64,000 bases of DNA. It comes from an uncultured Lachnospiraceae bacterium (GTDB taxonomy: Bacteria; Bacillota; Clostridia; Lachnospirales; Lachnospiraceae). How positions within the stretch are numbered: the first letter of the stretch is position 1; every line of letters starts with the position of its first letter. The translations under genes were made by a program, and so were the position numbers. Location of the stretch: positions 17,637-81,636 of the forward strand of contig CAJUAE010000005.1 of assembly GCA_910583965.1 (NCBI GenBank), read 5' to 3'. The notes below the pieces were generated by a model, which had not been told where the DNA came from, searched no databases, and worked only from the letters and a program-made list of their open reading frames with translations. Positions 8,399 through 17,669 of this stretch are shown here, in pieces.

Positions 8399-9955
8399 AT
8401 GAAAATATTGTATTTTTTAGATTTCCCTTGTAGTATTGGAGGAGCTTGTAAGACAATGTTAAAACAGGCACATATCATGAGTCAGCAGGGACACGAAACA
8501 ACTGTTGTAATTCCAAATGATACAGATGGGGTACATATATCAGAGTATGATATACTATGTAACTCTATATATGGTCTAAATACTACTTCAGCTAAGTTTT
8601 CGGTTGCTACATGTTTGGAAACAATAGATATATTATATTCAATTAAATGTTATGACGAGATTCATGAATTAATAGAAAAAAATAGACCAGATTTGATCTG
8701 CAGTACACAAATAAATGTAACAGCTGAAATGGTTGCCAGAGAATTGCGAATTCCGCATTTAATGAATATCTATCAAATAGATAAAGACTCTTTTCATATT
8801 TCTTGGTTAAATGTATATCCTAATTATCATTGTGCTGATTCGGAAATTTTTTCAAAAATATGGGAGGAAGGATTGTATATTCCGTCCAGATGTATAAGAA
8901 CAGCATATGAAAGGAATGACAAGTGTTTTTTAGAAAAGAAGGAAAATAATAATTCAGTAAATATTTTATCAATAGGAGAGCTTTGCAAGCGAAAGAATCA
9001 ATTAGAAATAATAAAATTTATTTTAAAATGTAAAAATAATGGAATTAAAGCATTACTTACTTTATTAGGTTATCATTCAAATCCTTATGGTGAAAAATGT
9101 ATTAATTTTGTAAAAGAAAATAAATTGGAGCAAGAAGTTACTTTTAAAGGTTTTGTATTAGATGTTGATGAATACCTTGCGAAATCGGATATAATGATTT
9201 GCGCTAGTAGAGTTGAATCCTATCCAGGAGTAATTATAGAGAGTATATCTAGAAGGGTTCTTGTATTATCAACGCCAGTTGCTGGAATACCAGAGTTGAT
9301 GAAGGATGGATATAATTGTTTTTTGACACAAGGATATCAATGTGATGATATTTATGAAGCATTTTTAAAATATATGGCATATAAAGGAGAGGATAAAATA
9401 CAAGAAATTATAAATCATGCATATAAAACATATGAAGATAATCATTCCTATAAAGTGATAGGATTGAAATTAGAGAATTACTATAAATGGATATTAGATA
9501 ATTATGTAACGCAAAAAGAATATATTAGAATTAAGGAAGTAAAAGATATATTTTTCAATTTTTTAAAAAATAAAGATCTAAAAAATCTGAGTCATTTTAC
9601 ACAAAGTGAGATATGGTTTTTATACCATGTAACTGAAATTATAAAACAAAAAGAATTGCAAAAAGTTGCTATTTGGGGGGCAGGATTTTGGGGAAAATTT
9701 GCGTTGGAATGGATTGAGTTTTTAGGATGCGAGAAACAATTCTTGGGATTTATTGATTCGAAGAAGGAAGGCAGATATTTATCATATCCTATTTTTAATA
9801 ATAAAGAGCAGGTTATAAATAGTTTTGATATTATTTTTGTTGCAGTTGGGGATATAAACGATAGAATAGAAATTATGGATTGTTTGGAACAATTTGGAAA
9901 GAAAAGAAATAGAGATTATTTTATGCTTCTAAATGACACCCTTAGAATTATATGA
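8399..9955 (+). CDS. GT4-family glycosyltransferase with C-terminal small Rossmann module
   Basis: Residues 1-370 form a GT-B glycosyltransferase of family 4. The N-terminal loop is FLDFPCSIGGACKTM, the second Rossmann domain begins NILSIGELCKRKNQLEII, and the donor-binding region reads ICASRVESYPGVIIESISR, matching the ExFG-type E-x7-E motif. Residues 415-515 add the locus module (KVAIWGAGFWGKFALEW, FLGFIDSKKEG, FVAVGD). GT4 enzymes are retaining transferases that use nucleotide sugars at the inner membrane face. No signal or membrane segment is seen. The gene is followed by a 410-base non-coding region with new promoters, so it probably ends the first transcription unit. Confidence 0.85.
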   Translation: MKILYFLDFPCSIGGACKTMLKQAHIMSQQGHETTVVIPNDTDGVHISEYDILCNSIYGLNTTSAKFSVATCLETIDILYSIKCYDEIHELIEKNRPDLICSTQINVTAEMVARELRIPHLMNIYQIDKDSFHISWLNVYPNYHCADSEIFSKIWEEGLYIPSRCIRTAYERNDKCFLEKKENNNSVNILSIGELCKRKNQLEIIKFILKCKNNGIKALLTLLGYHSNPYGEKCINFVKENKLEQEVTFKGFVLDVDEYLAKSDIMICASRVESYPGVIIESISRRVLVLSTPVAGIPELMKDGYNCFLTQGYQCDDIYEAFLKYMAYKGEDKIQEIINHAYKTYEDNHSYKVIGLKLENYYKWILDNYVTQKEYIRIKEVKDIFFNFLKNKDLKNLSHFTQSEIWFLYHVTEIIKQKELQKVAIWGAGFWGKFALEWIEFLGCEKQFLGFIDSKKEGRYLSYPIFNNKEQVINSFDIIFVAVGDINDRIEIMDCLEQFGKKRNRDYFMLLNDTLRII

Positions 9956-10127
9956 GGTACAAGAATATGGCTATATCTTTAAGTTGGATAGAATGATATT
10001 CATTGTAACGTCAAATAAACAATAAGGGTAAATTCATATTAAATGAAAAAAGGTATAAATTTAGTGTTATCAATATTATGAAAGCAACTTATAAGTTTTT
10101 GTAAAAATTATGTTTTCATGGTTTCGT

Positions 10128-10150
10128 ATTGAATAAATATTCAATTTTCT
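10128..10150 (+). terminator. weak terminator-like palindrome after the GT4 gene
   Basis: ATTGAAT-AAAT-ATTCAAT is a perfect 7-bp stem followed by TTTCTTAT. It is AT-only at the base and would be weak, but it is the only hairpin with a T-run in the 410-base gap 9956-10365. Apart from this and the two promoter repeats, I see nothing in the gap. Confidence 0.35.
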
Positions 10151-10229
10151 TATATTTTGCAGACAATGAAGTACATATTTATTATATTTTAAATAGCGAG
10201 TCAAGTAAATTTAAAAGAGTTGTAAACTG

Positions 10230-10259
10230 GTGTATTATGATATAATGTAAAATATTGAG
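10230..10259 (+). promoter_or_regulatory. extended -10 promoter, first copy of a 30-bp direct repeat
   Basis: The repeat begins GTGTATTATGATATAATG. It contains TG-A-TATAAT (TGn extended -10, TATAAT at 10241-10246) with a possible TTGTAA -35 at 10220, 15 bases upstream. The same 30 bases recur exactly at 10294-10323. Confidence 0.6.
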
Positions 10260-10293
10260 GTCCTTGCTACTGTTCCATGCTCCACCCCACTGA

Positions 10294-10323
10294 GTGTATT
10301 ATGATATAATGTAAAATATTGAG
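10294..10323 (+). promoter_or_regulatory. extended -10 promoter, second copy of the 30-bp direct repeat
   Basis: This is identical to 10230-10259, including TG-A-TATAAT at 10302-10310, offset by 64 bases. No convincing -35 is present, which an extended -10 does not require. Either copy would drive the gene at 10366. The 34 bases between the copies are C-rich compared with their surroundings. Confidence 0.6.
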
Positions 10324-10365
10324 AAAGAATTGGTTGTAAAAATAGTTAAATAGGAGGACTTAAAA

Positions 10366-10842
10366 ATGAATAAAACAATTGTTTCAACACTTTCTGCACT
10401 AGCAGGAGTCATAATTGGTGCAGGTACAGTTGGGAAGTTGACAAGACAATCACTTGAACAGGAGAAATCTATGTCAAGTAAGCATCTGGCTCTTTTCCTA
10501 ATGATGAACCAGTGGGTGAAAGTGAAACAACAGGGCAAGAATCTTTCAGAGTATTTTGAAAAGAATGGTTATAAAAAGATTGCTGTATATGGTATGAGCT
10601 ATGCGGGGGAAACGTTGATTGACGAGCTTAAAGACAGTAATATAACAGTCACGTATGCTATTGATAAAAATGCAGATTCTATTTATTTTGATATAGACAT
10701 TATATCCATAGAGGACGATTTAAAGCCTGTTGATGCAATAGTAGTAACAGCCATTACCTTTTTTGATGAGATAGAAGAGAGTCTTTGCGCTAAGGTTGAT
10801 TGTCCAATTATTTCGTTAGAAGATATATTATATGAGGTTTAA
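10366..10842 (+). CDS. free-standing small Rossmann-module protein with N-terminal membrane segment
   Basis: This 158-residue protein consists mainly of the locus module: YKKIAVYGMSYAGETLIDEL, then VTYAIDKNADS, DAIVVTAITFF and CPIISLEDILYEV. Before it are a hydrophobic stretch at residues 4-24 (TIVSTLSALAGVIIGAG), which could be a membrane anchor, and a helix ending LSEYFEKNGY. It is paralogous to the 135-residue protein at 17659, which shares the helix-module order and the DCPIIS-(L/I)-E ending. No catalytic domain is present, so it could be a ligand-binding or scaffold subunit. AGGAGG stands 8 bases before the ATG, and two promoter repeats lie upstream. The function is unknown. Confidence 0.85.
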   Translation: MNKTIVSTLSALAGVIIGAGTVGKLTRQSLEQEKSMSSKHLALFLMMNQWVKVKQQGKNLSEYFEKNGYKKIAVYGMSYAGETLIDELKDSNITVTYAIDKNADSIYFDIDIISIEDDLKPVDAIVVTAITFFDEIEESLCAKVDCPIISLEDILYEV

Positions 10843-10896
10843 AATGTAGGTTGTTGATCCATCAATGGTAGATACAAAATAAAGAGGTGTCTGTCT

Positions 10897-12933
10897 ATGT
10901 TAGAGGAGCAGATAAATAATCTATTTAATCCGGCAGGCATATCGAAACCTGTAATTATATGGGGAACAAAGACTGCTGGAAAAATATGTTATTTATGTTT
11001 AAAAAAATTAAATATAAATATTGTTGCAGCAGGTGATAACAATTTCGATGCAATTGGGAAAAAATTATATGATATTCCTATTCTTTCTTTAAGTGAGATA
11101 CAAATACAATATCCAGATGCTTTGATTGTTATTGGGAGTTTTTTGGAAAATATCTCTAATTCTATCATAACACAGTTAAAATCAACAGGAAATAAATTTA
11201 CTTTTTGTAAATTTGATTTGATAGGGTATTTATATGAAATACTATACTTAAATAGGAATATTAAGGATAGAAATAGATTGGCACAGATTATAAATAACAT
11301 AACATATGATAGTAATGAGGTATGGAGACGCAAGATTAATAAAGGGGTAATGCTGGAATATAGATATATCGTGAAAGATGAAATGGCATATGACCTGAAG
11401 AATACACTTTCTAAAATTTATGGAATTAAAAGTCTGGTATTGATTATTAGTGCTGATAAAATAAATGCATCTAAAATATTAATAAATGAATTGTTTAATT
11501 ATGAAAATATTGGACATATTATAACAGTGCTGGACTCCAATGACAAGATATCATTGGAGGAGCTACAATATTTTGCTTCAAGAGTGTTTTATATAGTGTG
11601 CGATGAACGAATATCTAAGAAATTATGGTATACACTCGCAAAGTGCCCTGTAGTTGTAGAAACAAAAAAACTTTCGGATGAGTTATTTTATCCTTGCAGA
11701 ACAGAATCAAATTGTATTGTAACAGAGGAGGTTATTGTTAAGAGTGTACTATTATATGTTGGAAAAAAGAGAGAAAATAGTCTAAAACAAAAACATTTAA
11801 GTCAAAAACCAATATATATTGTGCAATTATTTAATGGATTGGCAAATCAAATGCTAATGTATTTGTTTGGAAGATTTTTAGAGGAAGAATCCGATCGAAT
11901 TGTAATATTTGATGATACTATTTTGAGTTTGGATATTGCTGATGAGGAAGAAAATATAAGCAGGATATATAAATGGAATAAGGCATTAAGTTATGAGCAA
12001 GTACAAAAGGGAGTTTCTATAACAAAAGAAAAAAACAGCTTTTATAAATTTGAAAGAGCAGAGGTTGCAGAGGTTTTTGACATTCCGATTCGCTTGTTAA
12101 GCGATTACTTTGATAGAAGTACATGGAGTATGTATTTGGAAAAAATAAAGAAAAAACATTCTTATAAATATACGCAAAGTTACCCGCTTTGTCATGTTCT
12201 TATTGAAAATGGAGTTGATATTCCGGTGATTAAGGACAGTGTAGTACCAGATGAATTTTTGCCAGTACAGAACAGTTTTTGTATGGATACTTATTCATGG
12301 GAAAGACCATATGTTAAGAAAAATATAACAGATTTTATTGTAAATTTAAAAAATGCATATTTTATTGGGGTTTGGGCAACAGGCAAGGTGGAGGACTGGT
12401 TTTTTCATAATCGAAAATGGGTTAGCAATGTATTTAAGTTTCGCTTAAAGTTGGACAAAAAAAATAGAGATTATGCGGAGAAGATTTGCAAATCAGATAG
12501 TGTTATTATTCATATACGTAGAGGAGATTTTGCTTTTTTTAAAATGACTCCTAGAGATACATATTTTAGAAAAACATTAGAATTGATTGAAAAGGAAGAA
12601 ATATATAAAGATAAGAAATATTTTATATTTTCTGATGATTTGAAATGGTGTCAAGAACATAAAAAAGTATTGGGGATAGATAAATTGGAGGATAAAGTTA
12701 TTTATGTATCAGGAAATACAGGAGTAGATAATTATTTGGATATGTATTTGATGTCATTGGGTAAGATAATGATTCCTACACCAGTGAGTTCATTTAGCTA
12801 TATGGCCATTCTATTATCAGATACAATAGAAAAGTGTGTATGCATTCCAAAGTATTTTTATGAATTGTCACATGGTCAGGATATTCAGCCTTGGTTGATG
12901 AATATAAAGAACAGCGAAAAAGAATTATCGTGA
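10897..12933 (+). CDS. small Rossmann module plus GT11-like fucosyltransferase
   Basis: This 678-residue protein has three parts. Residues 15-110 are the locus module in variant form (KPVIIWGTKTAGKICYL, VAAGDNNFDAIG). Residues 170-290 are an unassigned alpha/beta region with a possible second fold of similar type (KSLVLIISADKINASKILI). Residues 305-660 are a glycosyltransferase family 11-like domain: IVQLFNGLANQMLMYLFGR, the donor-binding VIIHIRRGDFAFFK (HxRRGDF) and FIFSDDLKWCQEH. Family 11 enzymes include alpha-1,2-fucosyltransferases using GDP-fucose. No GDP-fucose genes are visible here, so the donor is inferred. GAGGTG precedes the ATG. The last 42 bases overlap an upstream extension of the next frame. 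Confidence 0.82.
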   Translation: MLEEQINNLFNPAGISKPVIIWGTKTAGKICYLCLKKLNINIVAAGDNNFDAIGKKLYDIPILSLSEIQIQYPDALIVIGSFLENISNSIITQLKSTGNKFTFCKFDLIGYLYEILYLNRNIKDRNRLAQIINNITYDSNEVWRRKINKGVMLEYRYIVKDEMAYDLKNTLSKIYGIKSLVLIISADKINASKILINELFNYENIGHIITVLDSNDKISLEELQYFASRVFYIVCDERISKKLWYTLAKCPVVVETKKLSDELFYPCRTESNCIVTEEVIVKSVLLYVGKKRENSLKQKHLSQKPIYIVQLFNGLANQMLMYLFGRFLEEESDRIVIFDDTILSLDIADEEENISRIYKWNKALSYEQVQKGVSITKEKNSFYKFERAEVAEVFDIPIRLLSDYFDRSTWSMYLEKIKKKHSYKYTQSYPLCHVLIENGVDIPVIKDSVVPDEFLPVQNSFCMDTYSWERPYVKKNITDFIVNLKNAYFIGVWATGKVEDWFFHNRKWVSNVFKFRLKLDKKNRDYAEKICKSDSVIIHIRRGDFAFFKMTPRDTYFRKTLELIEKEEIYKDKKYFIFSDDLKWCQEHKKVLGIDKLEDKVIYVSGNTGVDNYLDMYLMSLGKIMIPTPVSSFSYMAILLSDTIEKCVCIPKYFYELSHGQDIQPWLMNIKNSEKELS

Positions 12934-12953
12934 AAACCGATAGGAGTAGGAAT

Positions 12954-14039
12954 ATGAAAGTTATTGTATGGGGAACAGGATATTTTGCAAATGAATATGT
13001 AGAGAGAAAAAGTTACCATATAGATGATGAGATTATAGCATTTGTAGACAATAATAAAAATTTATGGGGAAAGAATTTTAAAGAAAAGGAGATTATTTCA
13101 CCAAAACAATTAGAACAGATAGAATTTGATAGATTAGTTATCTGTACGATACATTTTGAGAAAATTAAAACACAGATTCAGAAAGAGTTATTTATTAGTG
13201 CTGAGATAATATCATATTTTGAAGTGGAAGAATCTATAAAAAATGCGCTTATTTCAAAATATAGTTATGATCAGAATTGCGAAATACAAAAAATATTGAC
13301 ATACTATAGATCACATTCATTAAATCTATTTGGCTATTATGATAAAGAAGGAGACGATATTAAATATCCTGTCTATTATGATAAAGAAGAAATGCCTTAT
13401 ATTCTGTTTGAAGGAAAACGAATGTTCTTCCCGAGATCTTATTTATTTATGCATGAGAATAATCTTGTATGTGTAAAAAATATTTTATATGAGCAGGGAA
13501 AACATTCACCGCATCGATATATAAAATTTGACAATGAGATAAAGAAAGATATGATAATCGTAGATGCAGGAGTGTGTGAAGGAAATTTTGCGCTTCGATA
13601 TGTTGAATATGCGAAAAAGATATATTTAATCGAGTCTGATCCAGAGTGGATAGGCGCACTGGAGAGGACATTTCAGCCATATAAAGAGAAAGTTATAATT
13701 TGTAATAAATACTTATCGAATAAGGATACTGAACAATCAATTACTTTGGACACATTGATACACGAACGGATAGATATATTAAAAATGGATATTGAAGGGT
13801 ATGAGGTAAGTGCCTTGGAAGGGGGAGAAAGCGTTTTACGAGATAGTAATGCATACTGTGCAATATGCAGCTATCATAAACAGAATGATGAACATAAAAT
13901 AAAATATTTATTACAAAGCTATGGATATAGTACAGATACTTCAGAAGGATTCATGTTTTTTCCATACGATGACAATATAGAATTTCGAAAAGGTGTGGTA
14001 TATGGTAAAAAATCGAAAGAGATAGTGGAGAATATTTAA
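12954..14039 (+). CDS. small Rossmann module fused to an FkbM methyltransferase
   Basis: The protein of 361 residues starts directly with the module: MKVIVWGTGYFANEYVE, then IIAFVDNNKNLWG, then LVICTIHFEKIK. The C-terminal 180 residues are an FkbM methyltransferase: IIVDAGVCEGNFALRYV (motif I, with C-E instead of the usual pair), KIYLIESDPEW, and ILKMDIEGYEVSALEGGESVL. The frame is open upstream to 12891 within the preceding gene, but the ATG at 12954 preceded by AGGAGTAGG gives the conserved N terminus. It lies 20 bases after the previous stop and one base before the next start. It is the third FkbM enzyme of the locus; its methyl acceptor is unknown. Confidence 0.85.
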   Translation: MKVIVWGTGYFANEYVERKSYHIDDEIIAFVDNNKNLWGKNFKEKEIISPKQLEQIEFDRLVICTIHFEKIKTQIQKELFISAEIISYFEVEESIKNALISKYSYDQNCEIQKILTYYRSHSLNLFGYYDKEGDDIKYPVYYDKEEMPYILFEGKRMFFPRSYLFMHENNLVCVKNILYEQGKHSPHRYIKFDNEIKKDMIIVDAGVCEGNFALRYVEYAKKIYLIESDPEWIGALERTFQPYKEKVIICNKYLSNKDTEQSITLDTLIHERIDILKMDIEGYEVSALEGGESVLRDSNAYCAICSYHKQNDEHKIKYLLQSYGYSTDTSEGFMFFPYDDNIEFRKGVVYGKKSKEIVENI

Positions 14040-14040
14040 C

Positions 14041-15978
14041 ATGAAGCGGTTATGTATTTATGTCACATATGATTTTAAAAATATAGCAGATGATTATATT
14101 GGATATATGTTACGAGAGCTGCGCAAAGTCTCAGAAACGTTAATAGTAATATGTAATTATTCGTATATTGTTAAGGGAATTGAGAACATCCAACCATATG
14201 CAGACCAAATTTATTACAGAGAAAATAAAGGATTTGATACAGGTGCATTTAAGGATGCTTTATGTAGTTTTATAGGATGGAGTAAGGTATTAAGTTATGA
14301 TGAAATTTGTCTTATCAATGATTCCTTTTTTGGGCCTTTTATTCCATTTGAAATAATATTCGAGCAAATGGAGCGCAGAGCCAATGATTTTTGGGGACTA
14401 ATCAAGCATGCACAATCATATGATTTTGAGAATGGAGAACTGCCAGAGCATATACAGTCCTTTTTCATTGTTGTTCAAAGTAAGATGTTACATAGTGATG
14501 TGTTTCAACAATATTGGGAAAATATACCATATTTTAAAAATTTTGATGAGGCAGTCAGATTGCACGAAGTTAAATTTACGCAATACTTTAAAGAAAAGGG
14601 TTTTTCCTATTCTGTATTAGCCGATACAAATAGCAATGATACACAAAATATATCAAACAATTTTATGCAATATGCACTGATATCATATGAGCTAATGAAA
14701 AAAAGAAATTTTCCTTTTTTGAAAAAGCAGCAGATAGGATATAACACTTTAGATAAACAGACACAGGAAAATATAAAACAAGCAATTGTATATGTGGATA
14801 AACATACAAAATATGATGTTAATTTGATATGGGATAATATTATTCGGACAATGAATATTTCTGATTTGCAACGTTCTCTGCATCTGCAGTATATTTTTAG
14901 CGGAGGAGTAGGGGGCAAGGTAAACTATCAAAATATTGTTATAGCAGTTTCAGCAAATTTTATAAGTGCCTGTGAATATGTGATTGGGTATCTAGTTCGT
15001 CTTCAACCATTTTTTGATATAAAAGTATACGTTATGGACAATAGGGTCCGAAAAGCCTATGAAAAAAAAGGGTTTGAATGTATACAAAAGCAGTTAGATA
15101 CATTTAATGAGATAGAAAAGCTTGGTAACTATCAATATATTTGTATAATACATGATGAAGACATGTCTTCGGATAAAAAGCCTAGTTATGTACACAAGTC
15201 GCATTTCTTTAATATATGGGAAAATCTTTTGAAAGATGCATGTTTTGTTGGGCAGATATTGAACCAGTTTGAACTAGAGACAAGATTAGGCTTTTTAGCG
15301 CCACCATCTCCTGATTTTGGTGAATATTTCGGTGAGTTGGGAAAAGGATGGAGGGAGCTGTATGACCAATGTTATAAGATTATATTAGACAAAAAGATTC
15401 AATGTGTAGTATCGCAGGATAAAGCACCGACTGTTATTTCTGAGAATTTTTGGGTTAGAGGAGATGTGCTTCGAGACATAAACAGATTTATAGATATAGA
15501 TTTTGGAATAATAAAATATTTATGGATGTTGTTAGCACAGGAAAAAGGATTTTATTCAGGGATTGTGGAAAGCACTGAGTATGCGTCTATGAGTGAAGTG
15601 AATAAGCAGTATTATCTAAATGAGATATGTAATCAGGTGAGAGAACATTGCGGCAGATTTGATAATTTTCTAGAATTAAAGAAGCTCATTTTTAAGGCAG
15701 ACTTGAACAATTTTTGTATGAGGTATACGAAACGATACATATATGGGACTGGTTATATGGCTGAACAATATAAAGATATGGTGTCACATATTGATGGATT
15801 TATTGTTTCGGATGGGCAACCAAATGAGAGAAGTAAAGAAGGTATTCCTATATTGTATTTATCAGAGATAGTTGTTGAGAATGATATAGGTGTAATTGTT
15901 TGTGTAAGTGAAAAGTTACAAGGTCAGATTATTGCGCAATTAAGAAGAAAAGGAATAAATAACTATATTTGCATATAA
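14041..15978 (+). CDS. RgpF-like (rhamnan synthesis F) protein with C-terminal small Rossmann module
   Basis: Residues 1-250 match the rhamnan-synthesis F family: CIYVTYDFKNIADDYIGYML, IYYRENKGFDTGAFKDAL and EICLINDSFFGPFIPF, which are the hallmark D-x-G-x-F and N-D-S segments. Family members act in rhamnose-rich cell-wall polysaccharide assembly. A second region (300-550) has IVIAVSANFISACEYVIGYL and may be a second transferase-like part. The last 85 residues are the locus module (KRYIYGTGYMAEQYKDMV, GFIVSDG). The ATG lies one base after the previous stop with GGAG 10 bases upstream. It suggests a rhamnan-like or teichoic-acid-like polymer rather than an LPS O-antigen, which also fits a Gram-positive host. 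Confidence 0.83.
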   Translation: MKRLCIYVTYDFKNIADDYIGYMLRELRKVSETLIVICNYSYIVKGIENIQPYADQIYYRENKGFDTGAFKDALCSFIGWSKVLSYDEICLINDSFFGPFIPFEIIFEQMERRANDFWGLIKHAQSYDFENGELPEHIQSFFIVVQSKMLHSDVFQQYWENIPYFKNFDEAVRLHEVKFTQYFKEKGFSYSVLADTNSNDTQNISNNFMQYALISYELMKKRNFPFLKKQQIGYNTLDKQTQENIKQAIVYVDKHTKYDVNLIWDNIIRTMNISDLQRSLHLQYIFSGGVGGKVNYQNIVIAVSANFISACEYVIGYLVRLQPFFDIKVYVMDNRVRKAYEKKGFECIQKQLDTFNEIEKLGNYQYICIIHDEDMSSDKKPSYVHKSHFFNIWENLLKDACFVGQILNQFELETRLGFLAPPSPDFGEYFGELGKGWRELYDQCYKIILDKKIQCVVSQDKAPTVISENFWVRGDVLRDINRFIDIDFGIIKYLWMLLAQEKGFYSGIVESTEYASMSEVNKQYYLNEICNQVREHCGRFDNFLELKKLIFKADLNNFCMRYTKRYIYGTGYMAEQYKDMVSHIDGFIVSDGQPNERSKEGIPILYLSEIVVENDIGVIVCVSEKLQGQIIAQLRRKGINNYICI

Positions 15979-15989
15979 GGAGACGATAC

Positions 15990-17669
15990 ATGAAGTATAT
16001 AATTTATGGTGTCAACCGGGTTGCGAAAGATTTTTTATATGTTTTTGAAGATTTGGAAATTTTGTATTTTATTGATTCCGAGTCAGATTGTGGAGAATTT
16101 CTGGGTTATTCAGTGCATGATTTGGAATATGCATTGAATGATAAAGATTATGATCAGATAATTCTTTGTGATTTTGACAAGGATAAAAAGAAGAATATAC
16201 TGGTTTCAAAGGGCTTTGTATATGGAACTGATTTTGTATATGAAGAAGATTTCTTTGAGACGTTGGATGAACTACACATACCAAGACATAGAAAAATTGC
16301 GGTATGGGGAACAGGATTAACTGCTAAAAAATTATCAGATTATAATGTAGAGTGGAATACAGACTGTTATATTGATACATATAAAACAACAGAGCAGTTT
16401 AATGGAATAGGAGTAAGATCCCCCAAAGAAATAACAAACTGGAAAGACTATTTTATAATTATAGCTGTTGTAAAAGATCAGGAGATAGTAGAGTATCTGC
16501 AAGAAAAAAACTTGAAAGAAAAAATAGATTTTGTGAATTATCAGTTGGCTGTAGGGTTGCCGTCCAGATTACTCCGTAGGACTATATTTGATACTTCATA
16601 TTATAATTTGGAATGTAGTACGATGTTGAATCATTTAGAAATATTTTACAGGGGAAATACGAGATGTTGTTGTACTACGTTTGTGGAGCAAAATTTGGAT
16701 AATATGTTGGATAAAAATATAAATGAGTTATGGCATTCAAACTTACACAAAATATTATGTCTTTCAGCGGAAAATAGGACATATTCTTTTTGTGACAAAA
16801 GTATGTGCCCATTATTTATATCAAAAAGTGATGAGCAGGGACAAATAATTGATAAAGATTATAAAAAAATGACAGATAAACCGGAGGTTTTGGCAATCGG
16901 TTATGATTCGTCCTGCAATTTAAAGTGTGTGTCTTGTAGGAAACAGCTTCATATTGCGCAGGGAGAAGAACTAAAAAGATTGAATCAGATTACAGAAGTC
17001 ATTAAAAAAGATTATCTGCCCGGATGTAAATTTTTGATACTGGCAGGTGATGGAGAAGTATTTGCCAGCACTACATATCAGGCAGTCTATGAGGATGTAA
17101 ATTGTAACCCGGAGTTTATTCGGATATTATCAAATGGAACATTATTTTCAAAAGAGCGTTGGGAAAAGTTTGTCAAAGGAAAAAAAGGGAAAGTAATGTT
17201 GACAGTTTCTATTGATGCAGCATCAAAGGAAACCTATGAACAAATACGATGCAATGGTAATTTTGAACAGTTGCAAAGAAATATGGAATTTGCGTCTCAG
17301 CTTAGGAAAGATGGTGCTTTGAGTTATTTTCGAATTAATTTTGTAGTACAAAAAAATAATTACCAAGAAATGATTCCTTTTGTAAAATGGGGAGAAAAAT
17401 TAGGCGTTGATGAAGTGTTTTTTACTAAAGTTTTGAACTGGGGAACTTATACCGAAGAGGAATTTCAACAGATAAGCATGATGGAAGTAGATGGAATTAC
17501 ACCCAAAAAAGAATTAAGGACAATCTTACAAAATCCATTGATACGGGATTCAGATATTGTTGATTTAGGGACAATTCAATACGCACATAAAGTAGATAAA
17601 ATAGAAACAATTAATAATTATTATATGTGGGAGCTGGAGAAACGAGGGGGAAGCATTTTTGAATTGTGA
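15990..17669 (+). CDS. radical SAM enzyme with two N-terminal small Rossmann modules
   Basis: Residues 1-90 are one locus module (MKYIIYGVNRVAKDFLY, LYFIDSESD) and residues 97-190 a second (RKIAVWGTGLTAKKLSD, DCYIDTYKT). A cysteine-rich stretch near 215-270 (GNTRCCCTTF, CDKSMCPLF) looks like an auxiliary-cluster region placed before the core. The radical SAM domain starts AIGYDSSCNLKCVSCRKQLH, the C-x3-C-x2-C motif near residue 310, followed by LAGDGEVF (GGE-like) and LTVSIDAASKETYEQIR. Such enzymes cleave SAM to a 5'-deoxyadenosyl radical. In a glycan locus it may modify a sugar or carrier; a peptide substrate cannot be excluded. AAGGAG precedes ATG 15990 at the end of the upstream gene. Confidence 0.82.
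   Translation: MKYIIYGVNRVAKDFLYVFEDLEILYFIDSESDCGEFLGYSVHDLEYALNDKDYDQIILCDFDKDKKKNILVSKGFVYGTDFVYEEDFFETLDELHIPRHRKIAVWGTGLTAKKLSDYNVEWNTDCYIDTYKTTEQFNGIGVRSPKEITNWKDYFIIIAVVKDQEIVEYLQEKNLKEKIDFVNYQLAVGLPSRLLRRTIFDTSYYNLECSTMLNHLEIFYRGNTRCCCTTFVEQNLDNMLDKNINELWHSNLHKILCLSAENRTYSFCDKSMCPLFISKSDEQGQIIDKDYKKMTDKPEVLAIGYDSSCNLKCVSCRKQLHIAQGEELKRLNQITEVIKKDYLPGCKFLILAGDGEVFASTTYQAVYEDVNCNPEFIRILSNGTLFSKERWEKFVKGKKGKVMLTVSIDAASKETYEQIRCNGNFEQLQRNMEFASQLRKDGALSYFRINFVVQKNNYQEMIPFVKWGEKLGVDEVFFTKVLNWGTYTEEEFQQISMMEVDGITPKKELRTILQNPLIRDSDIVDLGTIQYAHKVDKIETINNYYMWELEKRGGSIFEL

Noticed and set aside
8325..8402. 25-codon ORF ending in ATGA over the start of the GT4 gene
   Set aside because: No ribosome-binding site and no recognisable protein pattern; short overlaps arise by chance in AT-rich DNA.
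10230..10323. CRISPR-like pair of direct repeats
   Set aside because: Only two copies, the repeat contains a promoter, and no cas genes are present.
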